From the NCBI GenBank assembly GCA_902614235.1, contig CACMKG010000004.1, forward strand, positions 1 through 64,000: DNA of 64,000 nt, in the 5' to 3' direction. This document shows positions 8,404 through 16,479 of this stretch, in pieces. How positions within the stretch are numbered: the first letter of the stretch is position 1; the number at the start of each line of letters is the position of its first letter. The stretch is from an uncultured SAR86 cluster bacterium (GTDB lineage: Bacteria; Pseudomonadota; Gammaproteobacteria; Magnimaribacterales; AG-339-G14). Position numbers and translations under genes: made by a program. The notes beneath the pieces are model-generated. The model was not told where the DNA came from and searched no databases. It worked only from the letters and a program-made list of their open reading frames with translations.

Positions 8404-9927
8404 TTGAATCATAATTTACCAATACCTAGCTTATTAGACATCGCGATAAAAAAAGGCGAAGGCATTCAGGTAAAAAATGGTGCTTTTGTTGTCACTACGG
8501 GTAAAAGAACTGGTAGAAGTCCAGCAGATCGATTTTTAGTTGACGATGCTTTGACACATGGTGTTGTCGATTGGGGCGAAAACAACCAACCAATAGAAGC
8601 TGAAAAATTCTTAAACCTTTGGGATGAATCCGAAGAGTACCTTAAGGGTAAAGATAAATATACAGCCGATCTCCATGTTGGTGCCAGCATGGAACATTAC
8701 CAGCCGGTAACTATTGAAAATGAATACGCCTGGCAAAATATGTTTTGTCAAAGCTTGTTTATTCAAACGGAATCTTTCAACCCTAAATCAAAAGATGTTT
8801 GGCAGCTTAGATCTGTTCCAAGCTTCAAATGCGATCCTAGTCGCCATGGAACAAATTCCGATGGAACAGTAATGATCAATTTTTCAACAAAACAGATCTT
8901 AATCCTTGGAATTGGTTATGCAGGAGAAATGAAAAAATCGATGTTTGGGATTATGAATTTTATTCTTCCTGAAGAAGATGTCTTATCGATGCACTGTGCA
9001 GCAAATGCTGGAAAAGATGGCGATGTGTCATTATTTTTTGGACTTTCAGGTACTGGAAAAACAACTCTTTCAGCAGATCCTGACAGATGGCTAATTGGCG
9101 ACGACGAACATGGTTGGGGAGACGGAATTGTTTTTAACATTGAAGGTGGATGCTATGCCAAAACTGTAGACCTATCTCAAAAAAATGAGCCAGTCATTTG
9201 GAACGCAATAAAAAATGGCACAATTTTGGAAAATGTAATTTTTGATCCTAACAGTTTAGAAGTAGATTACACCGATCAATCTTTAACTGAAAATACCAGG
9301 GCTTGTTATCCTCTCAGTCACGTTGATCAACATTTAGAAAAAAATTATGGAGGCGAGCCGCAAAATATTATCTTTTTAACATGTGATCTATCCGGAGTGA
9401 TGCCACCAGTTTCAATATTGTCTAAAGAGCAGGCTGCCTATCATTTTTTAAGTGGTTACACTGCAAAAGTAGGCTCTACTGAATTAGGATCGACTGAAGA
9501 AATATCTTCAACTTTTTCAAACTGTTTTGGTGCACCATTTTTCCCTAGAAGAGCTCAAGTTTATGCAGATCTATTAATGAAAAGAATTGAAGGCTTTGGT
9601 AGCAAAGTTTATATAGTAAATTCTGGTTGGACTGGTGGCTCTTATGGGGTTGGAGAAAGATTCAACATTCCAACTACTCGAAATATTATTAAAGCAATTC
9701 AGTCAGGGTCTATTGAAGAAAGTCCAAAATCTAAACTCGACATTATGAACGTAGAAATTCCTACGGAGCTAGAAGGTGTAGAAACTAAAATTTTGAATCC
9801 ATCTGAAACTTGGTCTGATCAGGGCCTCTATAAAAAAGCAGCTGAAGATTTGGCGATTAAGTTTAATGACAACATCTCTAAATTTGAAGTAACAGACGAA
9901 ATCCTTGCTTCTGGCCCTTCTACCTAA
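8404..9927 (+). CDS. pckA: Phosphoenolpyruvate carboxykinase (ATP)
   Basis: Converts oxaloacetate plus ATP to phosphoenolpyruvate and CO2, the first step of gluconeogenesis, in the cytosol. The substrate-binding region TTGKRTGRSPADRF (about 30-43), the P-loop-like kinase-1a motif GLSGTGKTTLSADP (about 211-224), the metal-binding IGDDEHGWGDG and GGCYAKTVDLS are all intact. The 507 residues are slightly short of the usual 520-540. The start is TTG with a purine-rich agagagaaga just upstream; an in-frame stop (taa at 8374) rules out a longer ATG start. The enzyme suggests growth on organic acids or amino acids. Confidence 0.95.
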   Translation: MNHNLPIPSLLDIAIKKGEGIQVKNGAFVVTTGKRTGRSPADRFLVDDALTHGVVDWGENNQPIEAEKFLNLWDESEEYLKGKDKYTADLHVGASMEHYQPVTIENEYAWQNMFCQSLFIQTESFNPKSKDVWQLRSVPSFKCDPSRHGTNSDGTVMINFSTKQILILGIGYAGEMKKSMFGIMNFILPEEDVLSMHCAANAGKDGDVSLFFGLSGTGKTTLSADPDRWLIGDDEHGWGDGIVFNIEGGCYAKTVDLSQKNEPVIWNAIKNGTILENVIFDPNSLEVDYTDQSLTENTRACYPLSHVDQHLEKNYGGEPQNIIFLTCDLSGVMPPVSILSKEQAAYHFLSGYTAKVGSTELGSTEEISSTFSNCFGAPFFPRRAQVYADLLMKRIEGFGSKVYIVNSGWTGGSYGVGERFNIPTTRNIIKAIQSGSIEESPKSKLDIMNVEIPTELEGVETKILNPSETWSDQGLYKKAAEDLAIKFNDNISKFEVTDEILASGPST

Positions 9928-9980
9928 TTAAAATATAGAAGTTTATTTTTATTTGAGTCATTAATTATTGAATAAAATTC

Positions 9981-11531
9981 ATGCAAAATGCATTTAAAGA
10001 CTCGCTTAAAAAATTAAATGATCTCAATCTTGTTAATTTTTCAAACTTTTCTCAAAGAGGTATAGAAAAGGAATCCTTAAGAGTTAATGACTCAGAAATA
10101 TCGAACTCGGATCATCCAAAAGCTTTAGGTTCGGCCTTAACTAACCCTTTTATTACAACGGATTTTTCTGAAGCTTTATTGGAATTTATTACAAGAAAAT
10201 CCTCCACTGTTGAAAAAGCTCTAGATGATTTAAAAATTATTCTTACTTACACGCATCAAAATATTGAAGATGTTATTTGGCCAGGAAGTGTGCCGTGCTC
10301 AATTAGAGATGAATCAAAGATTAGAATTGCAAATTATGGAACTAGTAATTCAGGAAAACTAAAAGAGCTTTATAGGATCGGACTAAGTTATAGATATGGA
10401 AGCATGATGCAGTGTGTATCCGGTATCCATTACAATTTTTCATTGAATGAAGATTTTTTTAAAAAGTGGCAAGGCTCTAAAGAGAACTTTCAGTCTTTTC
10501 AAAACGAAAAATATTTAAACTTAATAAGAAATTTCAGAAAAAATGCTTGGCTTCTTCTTTATTTGTTTGGTGCAAGTCCAGTTGTTCCAAATACCTTCCT
10601 AACCGATAGAAAAAATTTCCTCAAACCTCTTAATAACGAAGATTCTTTCTTAGAAAATGCAACCTGTTTAAGGATGAGTGAATTAGGCTACATGTCAGAA
10701 GCTCAGGATGATCTAAATATAGCTTATAACACCTTGGATGAATATATATCTGACCTAAGAAATGCTTTGACGAAAAAGTATGAGCCGTATGAAGAAATTG
10801 GCTTAAAAAAAGACAATCAACACATACAAATTAATGACTCAATAATTCAAATCGAAAACGAATATTACAGCTCTATTAGACCGAAAAGAGTTGTTGATAG
10901 TGGCCAGAGACCTATAAATGTTTTAAAAAATGAGGGTATAGAATATGTAGAAGTGAGATGTTTGGATAATAATCCCTTTTTAAGAGGAAGTATTGATAAA
11001 CATACAGCTTATTTTATTGAAGCTTACCTTATGGTTTCGCTTATTGACGAAAATTACTCTTTTGATGAAAGAAGAATTAAAGAAATTCAAGACAACTGGC
11101 AAAATACAGTTAGAAATGGCAGAGATTCAAAACTGTTGCTAAAGCGCGATGGCAAAACTATTTTTGTAAAAGATGCCGCCAATGAGGTATTTAGCAAAAT
11201 TTACGATTTTGCCTACGCTCTTCCAATTGAGGCTTACGATCTCAAAAATAAAATCTTAAGGTCTTTGGAGGTACAAAAATCAAAACTTCGTGACTCAGAG
11301 TTAACGCCTTCAGGAAAGATATTAAAAGAAATGCAAGAAAAAAATCTTACTTGGAATGAATTTTGTAACGATAGAGCAGAAAAAAATATTAGTTATTATA
11401 AATCCTTAAAAAAAGATACAACAAATATAAAAATATCTTCAGAGATTTCGCTTGAAGATTTTGAAAAATTAGAGTCTTCGAAAGAAGTTGATTTTGACAC
11501 TTTTTTAAAGGATTATTTAAACGCTATATAA
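9981..11531 (+). CDS. gshA: Glutamate-cysteine ligase (gammaproteobacterial type)
   Basis: The first, ATP-dependent step of glutathione synthesis, joining glutamate and cysteine. The 516-residue length and the motifs fit the GshA type 1 family of gammaproteobacteria: RGIEKESLRV near residue 27, TTDFSEALLEFIT near 67, MMQCVSGIHYNFS near 142 and VEVRCLDNNPF near 321. The second enzyme, gshB, is not in this window. The glutathione product would serve the two GST-like proteins encoded elsewhere here. The quinone oxidoreductase follows after 13 bases and may be co-transcribed. Confidence 0.93.
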   Translation: MQNAFKDSLKKLNDLNLVNFSNFSQRGIEKESLRVNDSEISNSDHPKALGSALTNPFITTDFSEALLEFITRKSSTVEKALDDLKIILTYTHQNIEDVIWPGSVPCSIRDESKIRIANYGTSNSGKLKELYRIGLSYRYGSMMQCVSGIHYNFSLNEDFFKKWQGSKENFQSFQNEKYLNLIRNFRKNAWLLLYLFGASPVVPNTFLTDRKNFLKPLNNEDSFLENATCLRMSELGYMSEAQDDLNIAYNTLDEYISDLRNALTKKYEPYEEIGLKKDNQHIQINDSIIQIENEYYSSIRPKRVVDSGQRPINVLKNEGIEYVEVRCLDNNPFLRGSIDKHTAYFIEAYLMVSLIDENYSFDERRIKEIQDNWQNTVRNGRDSKLLLKRDGKTIFVKDAANEVFSKIYDFAYALPIEAYDLKNKILRSLEVQKSKLRDSELTPSGKILKEMQEKNLTWNEFCNDRAEKNISYYKSLKKDTTNIKISSEISLEDFEKLESSKEVDFDTFLKDYLNAI

Positions 11532-11544
11532 AAAGGAGAAGTTG

Positions 11545-12519
11545 ATGAAGGCATATGTTTGTAGAGAATTTGGACCGGTTGAATCTCACAAGGTTGAGGA
11601 AATAGAGGATCCTAGAGCAGAGGCCGGCCAAGTTGTGGTTGATGTAAAAGCAGCAGGAGTAAGCTTTCCTGACGTTTTAATTGTCCAAGGAAAATATCAA
11701 TTTCAACCTCCTTTTCCCTTTTCTCCAGGAGGAGAAATTGCAGGTGTCATTAGTGAAGTTGGCGAAGGGGTTGTCGATTGGAAGGTTGGAGATCGAGTGA
11801 TTGCGATGACTGGAAATGGTGGAATTGCTGAGAAGGTAGTGGCTTTTGAAATGACTTTGATGCCGCTTCCAGAAACAATGGATTTTAAAGACGGCGCAGC
11901 ATTTCCTCTTAACTACGGAACTACTTATCATGCTTTAAAACAAAGAGGTCAATTGCAGCCTGGCGAAACTCTCCTTGTCACGGGCGCAGGAGGAGGAGTT
12001 GGCACGACAGCAATTGAAATTGGAAAGGCGATGGGAGCGAAAGTAATTGCCGCTGCTAGTACCGAAGAAAAATTAGAAATCGCTAAAAACCTTGGCGCTG
12101 ACGAAACAATAAACTATAGCGATGGTGAGTTAAAAGAAAAAGTAAAGGCTTTAACCGATGGCTTAGGAGCAGATGTTATTTACGATCCAATTGGCGGAGA
12201 TATTTTTTTACAATGCATGCGATGTGTAAATTGGAAAGGCAGAGTATTAGTAATTGGCTTTGCAAGTGGGCCTATCCCTGAAGTACCAACAAATTTAGCA
12301 TTATTGAAAGGATGTTCTATCGTGGGTGTTTTTTGGGGAAGATTCACAGGCGCAGAGCCAGAAGAAAATTCAAAGAACTTTGATGAATTATTTGCTCTTC
12401 ACGCTGAAGGCAAGCTCAAACCACAAATCACTAAAAGCTATTCTTTAGATGATGCGGCGGAAGCGATATCGTCCTTAGAAAACAGAAAAGCTACTGGAAA
12501 AGTTGTAATAGAGATGTAA
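11545..12519 (+). CDS. NADPH:quinone oxidoreductase / zinc-less MDR-family reductase
   Basis: Medium-chain dehydrogenase/reductase, quinone-reductase branch. The GroES-like N-terminal domain has VKAAGVSFPDVLIVQGKYQ, and the Rossmann domain has the nucleotide motif GAGGGVGTTAIEIGKAMGAK (about 145-164). The catalytic zinc ligands of classical alcohol dehydrogenases are absent, as expected for this branch. The ATG at 11545 is preferred to the TTG at 11542; both sit behind a good aaaaggag ribosome site. Probable cytosolic NADPH-dependent reductase of quinones or enones; exact substrate unknown. A strong terminator follows immediately. Confidence 0.85.
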   Translation: MKAYVCREFGPVESHKVEEIEDPRAEAGQVVVDVKAAGVSFPDVLIVQGKYQFQPPFPFSPGGEIAGVISEVGEGVVDWKVGDRVIAMTGNGGIAEKVVAFEMTLMPLPETMDFKDGAAFPLNYGTTYHALKQRGQLQPGETLLVTGAGGGVGTTAIEIGKAMGAKVIAAASTEEKLEIAKNLGADETINYSDGELKEKVKALTDGLGADVIYDPIGGDIFLQCMRCVNWKGRVLVIGFASGPIPEVPTNLALLKGCSIVGVFWGRFTGAEPEENSKNFDELFALHAEGKLKPQITKSYSLDDAAEAISSLENRKATGKVVIEM

Positions 12520-12546
12520 AAAAAGGAGGCTTTTGCCTCCTTTTTT
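12518..12546. terminator. Bidirectional rho-independent terminator
   Basis: The stem ggaggc / gcctcc with a tttt loop is flanked by an A-run and a T-run. It separates the quinone reductase gene (+) from the convergent three-paralog membrane-protein cluster (-) and can serve both. Confidence 0.9.
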
Positions 12547-12551
12547 AGTTT

Positions 12552-12968
12552 TTACTCTTTAGGCTCTGGTGCCATCCATGTAGGCACTAAAAGGCTTATT
12601 AGGATAACAAGAAAAAATATTATCGCAATTGGGTCTGCAGGGATAAGAGAGAACTCAGGAAGTTCAGATCCTCCACCAAAAAAATCTACAAGCTGCTGGC
12701 TTGCTGGTGAAATTGTCTCTAATTGAGCTAAATTATATGCAGTTGTTTGCTGTAAATTATTTAACAGGCCTAAGACAAAAAGATTAAAATAAACTACCGT
12801 AAGCGAGAACAAAGAGGATAATACTTTTTGTACAACATTTGCTCCCATATCAGTAATTCTATTTACTCCTCTAAAAGCCATCCACAATAGAAACACGAAA
12901 GCGGCAAAATAAATTGCGTTACTTATTAATGAGCTATTGAATAAAGCTAGTATTTGATATTCTTCCAT
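12552..12968 (-). CDS. Three-helix membrane protein, paralog 1 of a tandem family
   Basis: A 138-residue hydrophobic protein of no family I recognise. Predicted membrane segments lie at about 15-33, 48-70 and 113-130. It shares with the next two upstream genes a first helix ending in FLLWMAFRGVN, a second beginning KVLSSLFSLTVV, and a loop with LETISPASQQLVDFFGGG. It has an excellent ribosome site (aggagg) in front of its ATG, better than most genes here, which hints at strong expression. It is last in the cluster, 9 bases downstream of paralog 2, and ends at the shared terminator. Function unknown; inner membrane location inferred. Confidence 0.75.
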   Translation of the reverse strand: MEEYQILALFNSSLISNAIYFAAFVFLLWMAFRGVNRITDMGANVVQKVLSSLFSLTVVYFNLFVLGLLNNLQQTTAYNLAQLETISPASQQLVDFFGGGSELPEFSLIPADPIAIIFFLVILISLLVPTWMAPEPKE

Positions 12969-12977
12969 TTTTTCCTC

Positions 12978-13379
12978 CTATGCCTTAGTCCAAATTCTTC
13001 CAAACAGCATGACAGTGATAACTGCCCACCAACCTGTGTTGATTGGATTGCTAAAAGGTCCAGCATCAAAACTAACTGAGCCTGTTCCAAAAGTTTCGAC
13101 AAAATTTTGTGCTCCCGCACTGATCACTTCAAGTTCATCAAAACCATAAGCAGTACTCTCTAAGATACTCAAAAAAGCGGCTCCTAAAGTTAAACCATTA
13201 AAGATAATTCCTAAGCTAAATAACGACACTAGAGTTTTATTTAAAACTCCCGAATCTTCTATTCTGATTTGATTAGCAGCTCTAAATGCGACCCAAAGCA
13301 GAAAAAAAGTTCCAGCTTGAAAAAGAGCGTTTTGAGTTAATCCTCCGTTTAACGCAGTCCATAATTGATATTCATTCAT
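12978..13379 (-). CDS. Three-helix membrane protein, paralog 2 of a tandem family
   Basis: A 133-residue membrane protein clearly related to paralog 1: it starts MNEYQLWTALN against MEEYQILALFN, then FLLWVAFRAANQ, LVSLFSLGII and ELEVISAGAQNFVETFGTG line up with the same segments there. Three membrane helices are apparent. The ribosome site is ggagaaa. It sits between a hairpin on its 5' side (after paralog 3) and paralog 1, so paralogs 2 and 1 may be expressed by read-through or at a lower level. Function unknown. Confidence 0.75.
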   Translation of the reverse strand: MNEYQLWTALNGGLTQNALFQAGTFFLLWVAFRAANQIRIEDSGVLNKTLVSLFSLGIIFNGLTLGAAFLSILESTAYGFDELEVISAGAQNFVETFGTGSVSFDAGPFSNPINTGWWAVITVMLFGRIWTKA

Positions 13380-13405
13380 ATTTTTCTCCCATATTGTTGA
13401 ACATA

Positions 13406-13437
13406 AAAGAAAGGAAACTTTAAATTCCCTTTCTTAA
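13406..13437 (-). terminator. Hairpin between paralogs 3 and 2 (terminator or attenuator)
   Basis: On the minus strand, aagaaaggga and tcctttctt form an imperfect stem separated by an A/T-rich loop and followed by a short T-rich stretch. It lies just after the stop codon of paralog 3 and could reduce transcription of the two downstream genes or stabilise the upstream message. Confidence 0.5.
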
Positions 13438-13445
13438 AAAATTTG

Positions 13446-13856
13446 TTATTTTCTTGGTGCCCAAATTAAGGACAAAATCATTAAAGTAACAATCACGCAA
13501 AAGGCTATTCCCAAAGGCGTGGGCATTCCTGTTGCTTCAGTTGTGCCGACATAATCTATGAAAGCTTGAGCGCCGATTGGGTCTCCAGTATTTTCAGGAC
13601 CTATTTCTGTAAGCCTTCTTGCAAAAGTTACCCAAGTGTTGGAAGCAAAGCCAAATGATTGAAATGTTCCAGCCATTACTGTAAGACCAAATGCACTTGA
13701 TACTATTTTTGTAATAAGATTGCTATCAGGATTCTCTCCCGTCATATTGGCTACCCTTAAAGCCAACCAAATTGCAATAATTACCCCTATAAAAGTTAAC
13801 GCGTCTACAATTCTTCCATTCTGAAAGGCCTGTAAAGCTGTATTTGCTAAATCCAT
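13446..13856 (-). CDS. Three-helix membrane protein, paralog 3 (first gene of the tandem family)
   Basis: A 136-residue protein, the most diverged of the three but with the same layout: first helix ending IAIWLALRVAN, second helix KIVSSAFGLTVM, a loop with TEIGPENTGDPIGAQAFIDYVG, and a third helix near the C-terminus ending IWAPRK. The ribosome site gggagag precedes its ATG. It is the promoter-proximal gene; a Fur-type palindrome overlaps its promoter. The SCO1 gene of the cytochrome oxidase locus lies just upstream on the same strand, about 100 bases away. No known family is recognised. An iron- or redox-linked membrane role is an inference from context only. Confidence 0.75.
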   Translation of the reverse strand: MDLANTALQAFQNGRIVDALTFIGVIIAIWLALRVANMTGENPDSNLITKIVSSAFGLTVMAGTFQSFGFASNTWVTFARRLTEIGPENTGDPIGAQAFIDYVGTTEATGMPTPLGIAFCVIVTLMILSLIWAPRK

Positions 13857-13879
13857 ATTTCTCTCCCGTATGTATTTAA

Positions 13880-13911
13880 TTGAGAATAATTCTCAAAAAA
13901 AACTATATCAA
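13880..13911 (-). promoter_or_regulatory. Promoter overlapped by a Fur-type operator
   Basis: On the minus strand TTGATA (13906-13911), a 17-base spacer and TATTCT (13883-13888) make a sigma70-like promoter 27 bases before the ATG of paralog 3. Overlapping the -10 is the perfect palindrome TTGAGAATAATTCTCAA (13880-13896). It contains the 7-1-7 repeat TGAGAAT-N-ATTCTCA, which differs from the Fur consensus TGATAAT-N-ATTATCA only at one symmetrical position per arm. Operator position over the -10 would suit repression by Fe-Fur. Binding is inferred. Confidence 0.65.
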
Positions 13912-13954
13912 AGAAATTTAGGATTAAAAATGTTTTTGTGCGTCAAGAATGCGA

Positions 13955-14602
13955 CTAATTTGAAAATTTTATGACACTTTCCAATGCTTCAGCCATCATC
14001 TCAGGAGAATATGGTGTTTTGAAAAAACCATGATATTTACCGGAAGGATCAATCAAAGCCAAGTTCATACTATGATCCATATCGTAGTCTTTATTTTTTG
14101 AATCAATCACCGGTGTGAATGGCAGAGTTAAATTTAATGAAAGCTGATAAATATCCTTAATATTTCCAGAAACTCCCTTAAATTCCTTATTAAATGCTTT
14201 GGCGTATTCGTTTACCCTTTCAGGGCTGTCTCTATCAGGATCTATAGAAATCATTACAAAGTTTATTTTTTCTATGAGTCCCTCTTTCTGCGAAAGCATT
14301 TGAGCAGTTTTTGCCATCTTTTGCATAGTCATTGGACACATGTCAGGGCAAGAAGCAAAACCTAAAAATACCAAGTCCCACTTGCCTTTAAAGTTAGCCT
14401 CGGTAAAAGGTTTGTCATTTTCATAAAGAGAAAAAGCATTTAAATCTCTTTTGGTATTCAGTTGATAGAATTTCAGTAACTTGTATTGATCGTTGGTAAG
14501 CTCTTTTTCTGCTACCGTGCTGTAAACAAAAAGCCCTATAACCATTGACACGATGGCCAGACAAGAAATAACTGTATAGGTAATGCCTTTATTTTTTGTC
14601 AT
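13955..14602 (-). CDS. SCO1/SenC family copper chaperone for cytochrome c oxidase
   Basis: A 215-residue protein with an N-terminal membrane anchor (about 9-28) and a periplasmic thioredoxin-fold domain. The copper-binding motif CPDMCPMTMQKM (about 84-95) and the distal His in DYDMDHSMNLAL (about 172-183) are present, as in SCO proteins that help load the CuA site of subunit II. It is last in the oxidase assembly cluster, 4 bases downstream of ctaB. A second, SCO-like protein lies further upstream (16472-17050). Confidence 0.9.
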   Translation of the reverse strand: MTKNKGITYTVISCLAIVSMVIGLFVYSTVAEKELTNDQYKLLKFYQLNTKRDLNAFSLYENDKPFTEANFKGKWDLVFLGFASCPDMCPMTMQKMAKTAQMLSQKEGLIEKINFVMISIDPDRDSPERVNEYAKAFNKEFKGVSGNIKDIYQLSLNLTLPFTPVIDSKNKDYDMDHSMNLALIDPSGKYHGFFKTPYSPEMMAEALESVIKFSN

Positions 14603-14606
14603 GGAA

Positions 14607-15494
14607 TTAAATTAGTCTGTCCAAGATCATAGAGACAAATAATATTGTCAAATAGATAATTGAGTATAAGAAAAAAGGAATAGCTCCGCTATTATTTTTG
14701 TCCTGCATTAAGCGAGCAGCCAAAAAGATAAAAATTAAACCCAAAGAACTTGCTGAAATAAAATACAAAATGCCTAGACTGCCAATTGCGAAAGGCAAAA
14801 GCGAGCAGGCCAAAAGAAGAAAGGAATAAAGTAAAATTTGAATTTTGGTATATTCGATACCTTTAACTACCGGCATCATAGGTACATTGGCATTATCATA
14901 ATCGTCAATCCTATCTATGGCTAAAGCCCAAAAGTGTGGAGGCGTCCAAACAAATATAATAGCAACCAATAGCAAAGGTAAAGGCGAAATAGATCCTGTC
15001 AAAGCAACCCACCCTAAAACGGGAGGCATTGCGCCAGCGAGACCTCCAATGACAATGTTTTGCGGTCCAGCGAATTTTAAAACTCTGGTGTATAAAAAAG
15101 CATAGAAAATCCAGGTTGCAACGGTAAGTGCCCAAGCTAGAAAATTATTAAAAGTTAGCAAAAGAAAAGAGCCCATAATAAAAAGAATTGCCGCAAAAGT
15201 AATGGCATTTATGACGGGAATTTTTCCAGCTACTAGTGGCCTTCTATCGGTTCGTTTCATTTTTCCATCAATTTCTAAATCTAATATTTGATTTATAGCA
15301 GCACTAGAGGCAGCGATGAGCCCAATACCAAATATTCCGGTCAATGCCATAAGAAGATTTGTTTCGAAGCCGTCGACTAGAAACATTGCAGTGGCAGCAG
15401 TTAGCACTAACAAATAAATGATCGAGGGTTTTGTGAGTTGTATATAAGCTCCCAAGTTGAAAGATGAATTCTTCTCTTTTACGCTAGCTACCAC
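14607..15494 (-). CDS. ctaB: Protoheme IX farnesyltransferase (heme O synthase)
   Basis: Adds a farnesyl group to heme b to form heme O, in the inner membrane. The 295 residues hold about nine hydrophobic helices. The prenyltransferase motif NQILDLEIDGKMKRTDRRPL (about 68-87) has the Asp-rich diphosphate-Mg site. The second conserved region is VWTPPHFWALAI followed by DDYDNANVPMMPVVKG. The gene overlaps the end of ctaA by 11 bases, so heme O and heme A synthesis are translationally coupled. Confidence 0.95.
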   Translation of the reverse strand: MVASVKEKNSSFNLGAYIQLTKPSIIYLLVLTAATAMFLVDGFETNLLMALTGIFGIGLIAASSAAINQILDLEIDGKMKRTDRRPLVAGKIPVINAITFAAILFIMGSFLLLTFNNFLAWALTVATWIFYAFLYTRVLKFAGPQNIVIGGLAGAMPPVLGWVALTGSISPLPLLLVAIIFVWTPPHFWALAIDRIDDYDNANVPMMPVVKGIEYTKIQILLYSFLLLACSLLPFAIGSLGILYFISASSLGLIFIFLAARLMQDKNNSGAIPFFLYSIIYLTILFVSMILDRLI

Positions 15495-16479
15495 TTACTT
15501 TTAACCTGAAATATGAAATTGAAATTAACAACAATAAAGCTCCGAGATTATGGGCTATTGCAACGTATAAAGGAAGTGAATAAATAATGTTGGAAACACC
15601 TAATATTAATTGAAGAAATAGTAACGAGATTAAAATTTTGGCAAAACCAAATTGTCTTTCTTTAGCCAAAATGAAGGTCAAAAATAAAAAGTAAGCTGTT
15701 ACAAAATAAGCACCAAATCTATGCACAATATGGATTGCTAATCTTGCTTCGTGATCAAGTTGCCCACCTAAATAATCTGGCCCAATGCTTTGTAAAAAAT
15801 TAAATCCCATTTTGAAATCTGCATTAGGGATGATCTCTCCCTGACAAAGAGGAAAATCTGGACATGCTAACGAAGCATAATTAGAGCTGAGCCAAACTCC
15901 TAAAATAATCTGAATTATTAGAACCGGAAAAGCCCAGTTCAGAATGTTCTTGGAAAAGGCTGTCATGGAATATAAATTTTTATTACCCTCGCTTAGTTCT
16001 TTGAGTTTTACGTATATTAAAAATATAAGTGTCGTAGTTGCAAAACCTCCTAACAGGTGAATTGAGACTATTTGCGGCCATAACTTAAGACTGACTGTTA
16101 AATATCCAAATGTTGATTGAAACAAGACTAACAAAGTGAGAGCTCCTGACAACTTTGTAACTAATTCATTTCGGGGTTTTAAAAAGAACGACATAGCAAA
16201 AATTGCAATAATTAGAAGGCCTAAGCTTCCTGCAAAATACCTATGTACAACTTCAGGAATTGCTTTCTCAACTTCAAATTGTCTTTCGGGATATAGGACA
16301 TTGGCTTGGCTAATCTCTGCTTCAGTCGTCGGCATCCAAACAAAACCATAACAGCCTGGCCAATCTGGGCACCCAAGGCCAGCATCTACAAGTCTTGTCC
16401 ATGCTCCTAATGCAACCACAGAAAATGCCAAAAATATCCCAATCAATGAGATAACTTTTAATTTATTCAAATTAACCAA
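15484..16479 (-). CDS. ctaA: Heme A synthase
   Basis: Oxidises heme O to heme A in the inner membrane, needed for aa3-type oxidases. The 331 residues form about eight helices. Typical marks include GAWTRLVDAGLGCPDWPGCYG (about 25-45), a conserved EVVHRYFAGSLGLL with a heme-ligand His, a second half with SNYASLACPDFPLCQG and IHIVHRFGAYF, and AIAHNLGALLLL at the end. The paired Cys in the first periplasmic loop are present. It overlaps the upstream SCO-like gene by 8 bases. Its presence shows that the oxidase here uses heme A. Confidence 0.95.
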   Translation of the reverse strand: MVNLNKLKVISLIGIFLAFSVVALGAWTRLVDAGLGCPDWPGCYGFVWMPTTEAEISQANVLYPERQFEVEKAIPEVVHRYFAGSLGLLIIAIFAMSFFLKPRNELVTKLSGALTLLVLFQSTFGYLTVSLKLWPQIVSIHLLGGFATTTLIFLIYVKLKELSEGNKNLYSMTAFSKNILNWAFPVLIIQIILGVWLSSNYASLACPDFPLCQGEIIPNADFKMGFNFLQSIGPDYLGGQLDHEARLAIHIVHRFGAYFVTAYFLFLTFILAKERQFGFAKILISLLFLQLILGVSNIIYSLPLYVAIAHNLGALLLLISISYFRLKVSGS

